This document shows positions 48,101 to 60,100 of a DNA stretch of 64,000 bases, piece by piece (within the stretch, counting starts at the first letter, position 1; every line of letters begins with the position of its first letter). Location: assembly GCA_021234535.1 (NCBI GenBank), contig CM037843.1, forward strand, positions 9,112,979-9,176,978. The letters are read 5' to 3'. Both the position numbers and the translations under genes were made by a program. The notes under the pieces were generated by a model. The model did no database searches, had not been told where the DNA came from, and worked only from the letters and a program-made list of their open reading frames with translations. The stretch is from Stichopus chloronotus. Taxonomy: Eukaryota; Echinodermata; Holothuroidea; Aspidochirotida; Stichopodidae.

Positions 48101-51100
48101 CCCCTGATTGTGCCTTTATTGTGTCACAGTGACCAATGGTTGAGTGCTGTAGTTGTAGAGATTAAACCAGTATATCCAATAAGGTTACATGTGTGGAACA
48201 TTTTGATGTTCTCTGAATTTTCATACGGGTCTTTAATTGTCAACGATATGACTGATTGAAGCCACAGTAGTGCTTGTTCTGTGACATGTGTTAGGATCAG
48301 TATATTTCGCGGTCAGAAATACTTTGAGGCAGACAGATTTGTAGAACTGATTTGTGTGGTTTTAACTTGAGTAAGATTCCAATTGCTCTTTACTTAACTC
48401 AGTTCTAGTACTTTTTTACTTTAATTTGTTGAAAGTTGATTTGTGACTGTTCAAATTTAGTATTAACATTGGCATGATAGGTTAATCAAGAGAAATGTGT
48501 GTAAATATTGCAAAGATTGAGTGTAGAATTTTTTACGCACACATAGGATTTGTTTGTTGCTGTGCTCTAATGTTTACATGGTCTCATGTGTACTGTAAAG
48601 AGAATAGGCAGGAAATTTCCCACTGTGATGTGAGTGAGTGACTTCTCGATTAATAGTGATACAATGCAATGTATAACTTTATCTGTTGACTGGCAACCAG
48701 TTATTCTCAGTTCATGCATATCTGGTAGTCTGGTGGACTACCAGATTCTTTTGAATAACTCACGAGATTGCCATAAATTGAAATGAAAATTATAACCAAG
48801 CTTTTCTGTTTCAATATGTACTATTTTCATTCGTATAGTAGGGATGCCATATGCTTATGCAGTCCTGGACCAATTACTGCAAAATCAAGCCATAAGTATT
48901 TTTGGCAAAGTAGAGGTAATGGCATATTTCTCAGTTTATCATCACAGTGTAGGTCAGAGAATGGATAGTTGGTTTCAGATCCTCATCTCGACCGTTGCCG
49001 ATGATTTGACATCACCTACTTTGCGTTCCTCCTAATCTCTCTCTGCAGGCCTGCACCTCAAAGTGAGGATGAAATGATGGAGGCCATCTTCGCTTACATC
49101 GACCGCCTCTTCTCCATCGTGAGACCAAGGAAGCTGCTCTACATGGCCATCGATGGTGTTGCACCGAGAGCAAAGATGAACCAGCAACGGTCAAGGAGAT
49201 TCAGAGCCTCAAAGGAGAGTTTGTAAGTTGACCTAATGTAACAGCTCTAGGCAAATCTGTGGACAGTATTTGTACGTATGTTTAACCATGTCCAGCATGG
49301 ACGACAATTTCAGCTTGATAATAGCCACATGGCAAGAAAGCTTTGTGTAATATCTAGCTGCTTTTAATAGTAAAGAGCACCTCATAGCATTCTCTTCCTT
49401 GTGTAAGCAAAATGTGTGAAGAAGATTAATGAGCATATATTCATCAGCTTATTGCATTTTTTTGTGAAGACTGCCTGTGTAAATTAAGGCAAAAAAAAGA
49501 TCTTGTGTTGTATCGTTGGTTGCTAAGGAGTGTGTCAGTGAACAAAAATTTTCTTGTAATACTGCTGTACATCCAGGACTGTATTTGCACTTCCATATAT
49601 GGCAACAGTTTTACCTCTCAGTCTTCCATTTTATCTTTTTCATTATGAATGCTCTGTCTATTGATGTTTAAGGGAGAAGAAAGAAGACATGGAAAGGATA
49701 AAGAAAGAAATTGAAGAGAAGGGAATGTTCCTCCCAGAGCGCAAAAAGGAGCCGTTCCACTTTGACAGTAACTGCATCACTCCTGTAAGTTTCCTATGTG
49801 AGAGAGGTCCACTGCAAGTTTGTAACTTTCCCTTTGCTGTATAGATTGACCATAGGGCTGATTTTGCAGTGCAAAGTTCATCTCACCCTTAAGTGACCTT
49901 TTTCCTTGTGTTTTCAATGTCCCATTGCTTTTTTTAATCTGAAGCAAATCTTTTAAAAACATTAAAATTTTTTTTTTTTTGTTATCTCTGGCACAACAAG
50001 CAAGTTTGACACTCCACTCAACCCTCTTCTGTGTACTGCACATAGCAGGTACAGTACATTTTTTCCTACGAAGGTCATCTCACATGCTTTGACACAGAGG
50101 AAAGTAAAACATGTGGGATTGAAAGTGGAATTAATAATCAAATGAAACTGAAACCATATTAAAAGAGATACTTTTATTTTGGTGGTACAAAGTATGATCT
50201 CATTCTCTGACTAACGGTGCATTTTGGTGCACTTTAAATACAGTGTTCCCCTTTAATATGAAGACCACACAAATTGCTCACCAAGAGCTCCTTCACCTCT
50301 TCATAGCGACAATTCCAAGACACTTTTTTTTTTTAACCAGCCTTGAAGCCTGTATACCTTGCATTTATTACTGTAAATATCATTTCCATCACAGGGCACA
50401 GAGTTCATGTTTCGTCTAGCTGACTGCCTGCGGTACTACATAGCAGACAGAATAACGCATGACCCAGCCTGGGAGAAGATTCAGGTGAGTCTATGAAGCA
50501 AGTCACTGCATCATTACTGGTACTTTTAAACATTGCACCAAATATAAAAGGTCCATCACTTAGGAACGATTTGAAGAGATATTTTGTCTGTAATTTTGAA
50601 GAAAAAAAAGTTTTTTAATCTCTTTCTTCTACCAGGTGATCTTGTCAGATGCGAACACACCAGGGGAAGGAGAACACAAAATCATGGATTACATCAGAAG
50701 GCAGAGAGGTATTTGAATGAAAAACAAACTTTTGAAGCAATTTGTGTACATTTTCTTGATAACTTTACATAACAACATTTGTCATCAGTGACAGAAAGTT
50801 CCTTTGCATGTTGGTACTGCTTTTCAAAGACAGATTAAGACTGTAGATGAAGTGTTACACCTTGTCTGGTAACAGCATTTTAAAGTCACAGATGCTTATC
50901 CTCAAATAAGCCCATCCATGCTGTTCTTCCCGATACAGTAGTAAGGGAATTTTAGAGTGTTTGCTGGTACATTGTCTTTGTGCTTGGTTTTGTGTTATTT
51001 TCACTTTTTAACCTCTTAAAGTGATCTTTGTTTTCTTCAGCTAATCCTGATCATGATCTTTGTTTTCTTCAGCTAATCCTGATCATGATCCCAACACACA

Positions 51101-54100
51101 TCATTGTCTCTGTGGAGCAGATGGTAAGTGACGTCTCTGCCTCTTGTGTCTATGAATCCTTGAAAGATTTAATACGAGAAGATGACTTTAAATATTGTAG
51201 AAAGTTTGAAGTAGCTTTCCTGTCGTTTGCAATTAGTTGAACCAGTTCCTGCCAAGCACTTTTGAGTTTGATCCCGACAAGACTTTCAACCAACTTTGAT
51301 CCCTCTGTATTCATTTGTTCAGTCAATTAGTGATTCCATTGAAATTTTGGTCTTGTAATGCCTGCTTTCTGTCATTCATCAAATGGAGCTTAACAGTAAT
51401 CATTCTATTTAATTAGATTTGAGAATTTCCATTATTTGATGACTGCAGAAAGTTTAGTACTAAATCACTGAAGTAATTATCGAATGAAACTACAGAGGCA
51501 AATTTTGATCTGTGCTATGTGTGCAAGTCCATCAGGTTTTACTGGAGAAAGTAAACCCCTTGCAGCAAGTAATGCATCCACTCTGCCATGCGATACTTTT
51601 CTCTAAATGTAAATAATTCGACCACAACTGATTGGCTGGATAGCATGTGAGAAATGGATTTAATCGTAAGAACATGAACATGGAGAAATAAGTACACAAG
51701 AGCTGAGAAAGGACTATTGTACTTTAGACTAACATTGAGCTTCAGCAAACTCAAGCAGGAAGCAAAAGATATCCAAGGGGAAATTAAGGCACCCGGGTTC
51801 GAAGGCTTAAAAGTCGCAACCGATCTGTCTGAAACTCTACTGGACATGTACACCAGATGTGTGTGTATTTTGTAACATTTTTCTGCCTTTGTTGATTGGA
51901 TTTCTAACTATTTTCTGTATTTTTTCCTCTGTACAGCTGACTTGATCATGTTGGGTAAGTGGATAACTCAAACCACGGAGAGGTTCGTGCACACACCCTC
52001 AGTGTGAAGTGTGCTCTAGCGCTTGGGAGAGGGGATAGTGGCATTGTTTGTGATAATACGGTCCTTACGCTCACTCAAGGCCCAGAACAAAACTCAGGCT
52101 GCCGAAAGGGACTCATTTCCCAAAAGCAGCTCCATCCAAATATTTCAATCACCCACCATAAACCCAGTGTCATGGATATCAAGATAGCTGTGATTTCCTT
52201 AAAATCCAAAGTTTTTTTTTTAATGAAAGTGAAGAATTCACATTTTATTTTCCATGGTAACCTCATATTTTCCTTATTACATTAGACTATGGCACTAGTA
52301 AGGTTTGCCTGCCACTCCACAATCACTTGAAAGCTGTCAACCATAAAAAGCGACTCTGAAGAAAATTCTTACTAGGATGGAAACATCAAGCCAACTTATT
52401 TTTGTATACTTTTTTTTTGCACTGGTGGTTTTATGGATGAACAGTCTGCTAACAGTTTTGTTTTCTTTCTCTTTATACCATAAAAGACTGATTTTACTTG
52501 AAGATTTCCTGTCTGTGACAATACGTGGTTTCCTTATACTCAGTGCAAAGTGGTATTTCTTTCAGTGATTGATTAAGACAATGGGAATTTATTGGTTTTG
52601 GTGATAGTTGTAACCTCTGCTGTGAAGATGGCTTTTGTGGGTGGATGCAGACCTTTGTGTGTTTGTGGCACACCTTGTAAACATGTTGTCTCACGTAGGG
52701 AAGGTCCTAAGTTTTGTCTGCCAAGACAAAGCCATGTTCTTTTATTGATTTCACAACTTTTTTCTTCCTTTTAGGACTCGCTACACATGAGCCACACTTT
52801 ACCATCATCAGGGAGGAATTTAAGCCCAACCAAGAGAGAGGATGTGATCTTTGTGGTCAGATGGGTAAGTTCACTGCAAATGTCACCATAACTTTCATCA
52901 GTAATTGCAATTCTGAGGAACTCTTGTCTTGTAGCATGTTTGTGGTGGAAAATAAGTTTGGCCCATTTTGATGCTGTGGAAGAAATTGTGAGGATTAAAT
53001 CTTCCTATTTTTTCTTAGCATTTAGTTTTGGAACAACAGTCCTTCTAAGGGTGGTCATATTCATACAAAGACTCCGCAAATTGGAGGAAAAGTGGCAAGT
53101 TAATCGAGGAAACCCAAACTGTGGCCTTAAAGGCTAATGTTTTATGTACTAATCTTTGTGCAATTTCTCTTAAAGTAACATTAGTGGTGACATTACAGAA
53201 TTTCAGTCAGCTGCAAAGTGATTTCTGGATTGCACTTCCAGGTCAATATACTAGGTCAACATCAGCTACTAGTTTCTGTCCTCTACCAGCTCTTTCAGAA
53301 CCATTTGTAATCACTCAAGCTTGATAATCATCATAGCCTTCCGGCCTGGTGTCATGGGTGTACTCTAATCCTCTTTCTGTGGTATCACCCCGGACTGGCT
53401 TTGTTTATCACCATGATTTTTGCGCCAATAATTCTTCCCCTTTGAACTTCTTGCAGGGCATGAGATGAAGGACTGCCAAGGGTTGAGCGCTCCTCAAGCT
53501 GAATCGGTAAGTTGGTAAATCATCGAGCTTGCTGACTACCTTCTTTGTTGCTTTATCATTGTTTACAGAGCATTGTCTGCAGTTGACAGAAATGGAACAA
53601 AAATAACAATTTATTTTGATGTTAAACTTTCATATATTGCAGCAACTGTTTGGCGCAAGTAGAAATTCTGTCAAGCACTAGTGGTTATTGGTAACTCAAG
53701 AATATTATTGCTCTTTCTCATAAATGTGAAAAAAAAATTCTTTGATGAAGCAGCCTAAATGATGTGACATTGAAGAAAAAATAAATAATTTAATTTTCTA
53801 TTTATTCATTAACATCCTTTTACAAGCAAGTTGCTTTTTATTCACAGAATAACCCCAAAGTCCTTGGAGCTGAAGTTCAGTTCATCTTTGTGAGGTTGAA
53901 TGTCCTCAGGGAGGCAAGTCTTTCCCTTTCATTGCATAATTTTATTTCACATTTAATTCTGTGCAGTATTTTACAAACAAGGGTAAATGGTAAAGTTAAA
54001 CTCTGTAGGAATAATTTCCAGTTTTAGCATTGATTTTCACATTTCTGTCATATTTCTGTTGCCTATATTCCTAAATATCATGTCACATGTTGTGGTTGCA

Positions 54101-57100
54101 GAAGATGGTGTCAAATCACCATGACAATCAGTGAAGTGGTCTGTTCTTGCTGATACTGTGTCCATATTTCATGATTCTCAGGTTTATTTGTTCACTAAAT
54201 ATTGAAATTGTGTTTGTTTTATATTTTCAGTATATCGAGCATGAACTGAAGACAGAAAATCTCCCATTCAAATTTGATTTTGAGGTAAGGTCAATTCATG
54301 TTCTCTAGACAGTTTCACAAAGGTTGGAGGAGGAGCAGAGGATTTGCCCAGCTCAACAGTCAAACAGCTGTACTAAGCAATCTGAAAGAAACAAGTCCTA
54401 AGTTGGACAACAGGGACTCTAATTGAAATGGTCAAATTACCAGATAGCACCCTCAGCACCACTTTAAATTGCTTCACTGAAGAAGAAATTTCAAGTCCCA
54501 GTGGTTCCACTGGTGTTTGGGGGAGTCAGATTGCAAAATGGGCACTAAACAAAACAATGAATAAATGTTCACTCAATATTTCATCTTTGTTTCAGCTCCA
54601 ATGTTGATTAACCTGTTTGTTATTTTTTGCCTTTGTCTGCAATTCTCAGAGAGCATTGGACGATTGGGTCTTCATGTGTTTCTTTGTCGGAAATGATTTT
54701 TTACCTCATCTGCCATCATTAGAAATCAGGTGAGAGCATATTCTTGGGATAGTTCATCCTATCCCCTTGCTATTTTGGCCTTACATTATAGTTGTTAGTG
54801 GCTGTGAGCAACGTTCGCGCCAGTGATTCCACTGAACTTGTCACAGGGTTTGGGGGCTTTGCAGAGCCCCTGGTCGGGGATCAAGGGGACTGAGAGCCCC
54901 CTTAGAAAATTTTGCAATTTTTAAACCCAAATGATGTGATTCTGAAGCAGAATCAATCCCTTGTCATTACAAAAAACAAGCTGAAATGCAGTAACTTACC
55001 GATTCCGAGAACAGTGACACAGCGAACCTTACTGTTAATTGAAATAATCCAAAATATATCGACACAGCTTGTTAGGCAGATAACACTAGGACGGTCACAA
55101 ACTTTAACCATGCAACATACTCTCCATACAGTTGCTGAGTTTATACAGACTACTTCCCTGCACATGCGCACGTACACTGGAAATCACAGAAACTTACAAA
55201 GTTAAAAATCCTTTCCTGCGATACTGCACTGTGATTGGTTAAAAATGGCAGTAGAAAAAGTTTGCTGAACATTTCCTGCGTGGTCGGGAGACAGCAGCAT
55301 CGCGGTTTCCTATTACAAGGTGATGATTCACAGAGAACATAATTTATCTATCAGTACGATAGGTTAGGCCAGGTTCTGTACAGCACAACTACTAACTACT
55401 GTTTAGCCTATACCGACAGTCTGTGGTTTTAAGAACAGATTGAGACTTGCGTGGGGCACTTTCTGACAAATGGGTTTTATTGGGCAAAGGATTTATTGAT
55501 CACAGGTATTAAATTCCGTCTCGGAAATTACAATAGAAAAAGAGAAGTTTTGGAAAAACTTTCTCAAAACGAAGAATGTCTGTCACAATGGGAAAAAAAT
55601 ATGAATGACACAATTTTTTTTACTTTTTATTTTTATTCATGAGATATTTCAATTCGTCATTTGGTGTTTCCAACTTGTCATTGACGACTTTGCGAGCGCT
55701 GGCGTGAGCGTTGGCTGTGAGTTCCTGGTTCAGATCTGGAGCACTGTGTGTGAAAAAAAATTTTCCCATTCTGCAAACATTAAAAAAACCTTTTCAGATG
55801 AGGTAAAACATACTAAAACACTTGAATTCACATAAGTAACATGTTTGTATTATTTGAACGTGAAGTGAACTCTTGTGTATTATAAAGAGTGGAATAATTT
55901 TCAACATTCACCCCAGTGTGGTTTACAGATACATGGTTACTGCCATATTCACTTGCCGAACCATGCAGAGTCGTAAACACCTCTTGCTCCTTTTGTCTTT
56001 TTCCAGGGAAGGAGCCATCAGTCGATTAATTGGCCTTTACAAGACAACCATTCACAAAACAAAGGTAAAGAAGGGATGTGAAGTGACTTAAAAAGCAATT
56101 TTATTGTCACATTAAAGGTAGCACAAGTTTATTATTGTAATTCTACATACATGTGTATGTTATATATATTGCTCATGATTTTATGGCTCACGGGCCAATT
56201 TGGGCTGAAATTTGTATTTGGGCTGAGATTTTTGAGTTGAACAAATATGAAAGAGTGAATTCCAAAGATTTGTCATGACTTCTGGTGTGTTGCTATGGTG
56301 ACATTTCTTCATAACAGGATTGTGGTTTACTCTGTGACTATTTTTTTGATAAAACAAGAAAAGTCGTAAAATGAAAAGGGATAAAGAGCGTGATATCTGA
56401 TCTTGAGCAGCTTTTGGGGATGTTGTCAATTCCAACAAATAATGTAAAAAAAAAGACTTTTGGAAAAACCGTACGCTCATTTTGAGGATATGATTTACTT
56501 AAAAGTTCATTTCAAAACTGATTTGTCTCAAAATTCAAAGCCTCCAAAGAGAACTGAAAGGAGAGGACATTTTAAACATTCAATCTCTGTCAACATTTCA
56601 ATGTGGAAGGGAGATTATAGTCACTAGTCCCACTCACGTGCTTCACTACTGGCTATATGTCTTATATGTCACCATGTATACAAGACCTGGAAGTGAAAGT
56701 AGTCAGGTTTATGGCGCATCGGTAAGTTGGGTGGTGATCAGACCCCGCGCAGGATAGACAAGAGATGCACCCGATATGCCTGAGATTGGTGAGTCACTAT
56801 AGGATAACCAAACTCTGTGATCTATGGCATTTTTCATGATAAATTCAATTTACTCTCTCTAATGATTCACTTTTTTTAATCTCTGCAGGGATATCTCACC
56901 AAGGACGGAATAGTCAATCTGGAACGGGTCCAGCTTATAATGAACGGTGAGAAAAGGACCATCAGTGCTTCCACTATTTTGATAAAATGCATGCAGAAAG
57001 TTGTTGTACTGTTTTCACAAGATACTTTCACAATCCAAAGAAGCAAAGTAGATCCGATTCACATGAATACTTGGAGCTGATTCATGTAATTCAGTCTTAG

Positions 57101-60100
57101 TTTTGCTTGATTTAGTTTTTTTCCACCAAAAAATTAGCAAAACAGGACCCTGTGGTAAACGTGTGGCACTCCTGTGCTAAATACTACCACAACGAAACTC
57201 CTCTGCAACGTATTTCTTTTGGGAATCAGGCCGTGTTTGGTCATATAGATTGTGGTACAGCCAGTTTTTTTTTTTCTTTTTACTACCAGGAAGTGTAGCC
57301 AATCCTTTGGTATACTTTTTGAAATTACAGGGATAACAGCGCATCCTCCGTTAATGCATAGTGTTATTCGCTTTTTTGCACAGACCTCGGTCAAATGGAG
57401 GACGGAATCTTCAAGAAGAGGAGAGAGAGGGAATTGCATTTCCGAGCAATGGACAAGAGAAAGAAAATGAGGGTAAGCATATATGACAGGAGGAGAGATC
57501 TGCTGTGAACCAAGAACAATATAAATTGATTTCCCTTTGTAGTCCCTAGAAATAAATTAAACCTGGTTGTTTTTTCAGGGAATTGCATTTGCTTTCTCTT
57601 GCTTGCATTTGTGATGCACAGAAATGTCGTAATAGCAGGGTTTCTGTGTGCAAAACCTGGTAAAGTCATGTAAATTTGGAAAACTTTTAAAATTCAAAAA
57701 CGTCCTGTAAAAGTCCTGGAAATTTTCACAAAGTGGCATTGTATTCTGTGTTGTTTGTGTATCTGTTTGCAAGACTTGAATGTACCCAACCATTTAAACG
57801 CAACTCTATTGCCACCTGCTGCAGCAAGCATCTTTCTGTCTGTTTTCTCTACCTGGTAGGAGGAAGCATGGAAGAGTGACAAAAGCAAGGTAACATTTCA
57901 GAGAGGTGGTTACCTTCATGAAGTGGTGAGTTATCGCAGCCTTGTATTACACCCAACTCTCCCTCCTCTTGTTCTGTCTATCCTACCTGCTACTCTTATC
58001 AAGGTGTAGGATTATTCAAATCATCTTAAAACTGGAATATTAGTTGAAAAGTTGTCATATTTTGCCACTGAAATTCAAATATGTTATAGCCAATCCAAAA
58101 ATAAAAAATAACAGTATTGTTTAAGCCCCATATTTGCAACATGAATATTCATATCCATTCCCTTTGGTCTGTTTGATTTCAAGTGACAGTGACTGATGGC
58201 TGGGCTTTCTTGGAGAGTCTCAATTTTGTAAGGCCAACAAAAGTGTTGATGTCAATTGCAGATTCAAATACTTGGAAAATGACTGTATAGTTCTCTTTCA
58301 GATTTTGTGACAACTTATCTTTAACTCTACTGTAAAATGTAAGCATAATGACAAAAGCTGTAAAAAATATTAAAACAGTGAAACAATACAAATTAATCAA
58401 CTAAAGAGCACAGCAAAGCAAAAACAAGAAAAGAATTGAAAAACAACAAGATGCTTAAGAACAAAACAAAGGGATGCCTCTTTAAATACAATGATTTAAG
58501 ATTAGATTTTTGAAAAGATAAGTGAACTTTTTTTGCAAATTGAATTTCATTCAGCACTTACATTTTGTGGTTTATCAGTTGACAGTGAAACTTTTGGTGT
58601 TGATCACACTTGCCATAGTTTCTTGTATAAGTTGGTCCAGTATTAAGCTTATTCTCCATGGAGTGCTGTGAAATACCAGTCTTCAGCTACTTTACAATAT
58701 ACAGTGATTGAAAGACTTTAAACGTTGATGTAAATTCTGCAATATTCAGGGCAAACCAGGAGAAAAAGATGACTCTGATGGACAGACCAACAGAGGAGTC
58801 AAAAGGAAAGCAGAAGAAATCGATGAAGATGAAGAAAAAGACAAACAAGATGAAGTCAGGTATGAAGTCAGGTCCATCCTGCGAGGAAATGGTTAATAAA
58901 GAGTATGTGTGAAAATATTCATCCCACCAAAATTGGTTTCATCAGAGTGGCCTTACAGTGGTAGCAGCAGTGGCTTTTAAGTTCTTGGCAGCAGTGAGGT
59001 TGTTCCTCAGTAGATAAATTTGTTATGACATAGCCAATGGTTATCCCTCGAGATGAGAATTTCACAGTAATGTAAGCAATGATATTTTTCTCTTAATGAT
59101 TTTATTGTTTCTTTTGTAAGCTTTTTTGGTTCCTTGCATGAAGAATCCATGCAGTCAGGTTTGCATGTGTGTGTGTATGCATGGGTGTATGTGTGTGTGT
59201 CTGTGACACTTGCTTGGGTACACTGTAACTCAGTGGGGAAAAGCTGGATGAAAGTCAAACTTGCTATGAAGGTCCATGATATTGAGAAGTTCTGCCCTGT
59301 TGTTCCTGCTACAGGTCACAGGTCATCTGGAGACATGAGAGGGGCAAAACTATATGTCTGTGACACTTGCATGCTCTACTCAACATGGGAAAGTTGGATG
59401 ATAGTTAAATTTGGTATGTATGTTGTTCATATGGAGAAGGTGTGCCCTTTTGTTTTTGGTGGAGGTCAAAGGTCATCTGAGAGAACTGGGGGCAAAACTG
59501 TGAAAACCTTTTTAACAGAATGTTTCAACTTATAAAGCTTGGATATAGTTAATACTTGTATAAGGATGCATTATGGTAGTGGTGCCTTTGGGGGGTTAGA
59601 GATTTTGGGGTCCAGGGTCCAAATGGGCCATATGAACCATTTTATTAAGTCATGCTAAAAGCCTCTTCTACAGATTGTATAGTATTTAGTTGAAATTGTG
59701 TCACATTACTACTATCATAGAGGTTCCTTCAGGTTCTTCAGGATTATTGGTCCTCATAGGGACTTTTTTATGAAATCATGCAAAATGTTTTTCTTTCTGC
59801 ATATTTTGCGTTGCAATGTGAAAGGTTCGTCAAATTGGCAGTGTGGTAGTGGAAGCCAGGGTGTTCAAGATTTTGGGGTCAAAGATTCGAACGAGTCCTC
59901 TCATGAAATCATGGAAAATGCTTCTTCTTATACAGATTACGTGGTATTCAGTTGAATTTGTGACACATTACTACTATGGGTAGTGGCTCCTTCAAGTTGT
60001 CCACAATTGTTGTCCGATGTGGGCCATGTGGACCATTTTATGAAATCATGCTTCTCTGTTTGTCAAGTTTGTCAAATTAGCATTGTGTCAGTTGAACCCT

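Larger units (their letters stand above)
48085..54649 (+). other. XRN2 introns 2 to 12
   Basis: Introns of 151-964 bp between the listed exons. Intron 2 contains a perfect hairpin at 48721-48745 (TCTGGTAGTC, 5 nt loop, GACTACCAGA) inside a wider GTTATTC/GAATAAC pair. Intron 11 (53914-54230) has a GC donor. Apart from the acceptor duplication in intron 6, nothing else is recognised. Confidence 0.7.
56065..58749 (+). other. XRN2 introns 14 to 17
   Basis: AT-rich introns of about 0.4-0.8 kb between exons 14 and 18. No repeat or gene recognised. Confidence 0.7.

Noticed and set aside
51041..51240. Open frame starting at the upstream duplicated acceptor of XRN2 exon 7
   Set aside because: Shifts the frame by 32 nt and destroys the conserved [16 protein letters not shown] sequence. 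Kept only as a possible non-productive isoform.
52775..53506. CCHC zinc knuckle as a sign of a retroviral or retrotransposon Gag
   Set aside because: It lies inside a continuous XRN2 reading frame at the position where XRN2 proteins carry a CCHC knuckle.
57890..57901. 12 nt segment GTAACATTTCAG read as an intron within XRN2 exon 17
   Set aside because: Far too short for a spliceosomal intron. It is either exon sequence or the start of the next intron.
59134..59535. 133-codon + strand frame in XRN2 intron 18
   Set aside because: Open mainly because it runs over a TG-rich tract and a ~158 bp tandem repeat. XRN2 is continuous without it.
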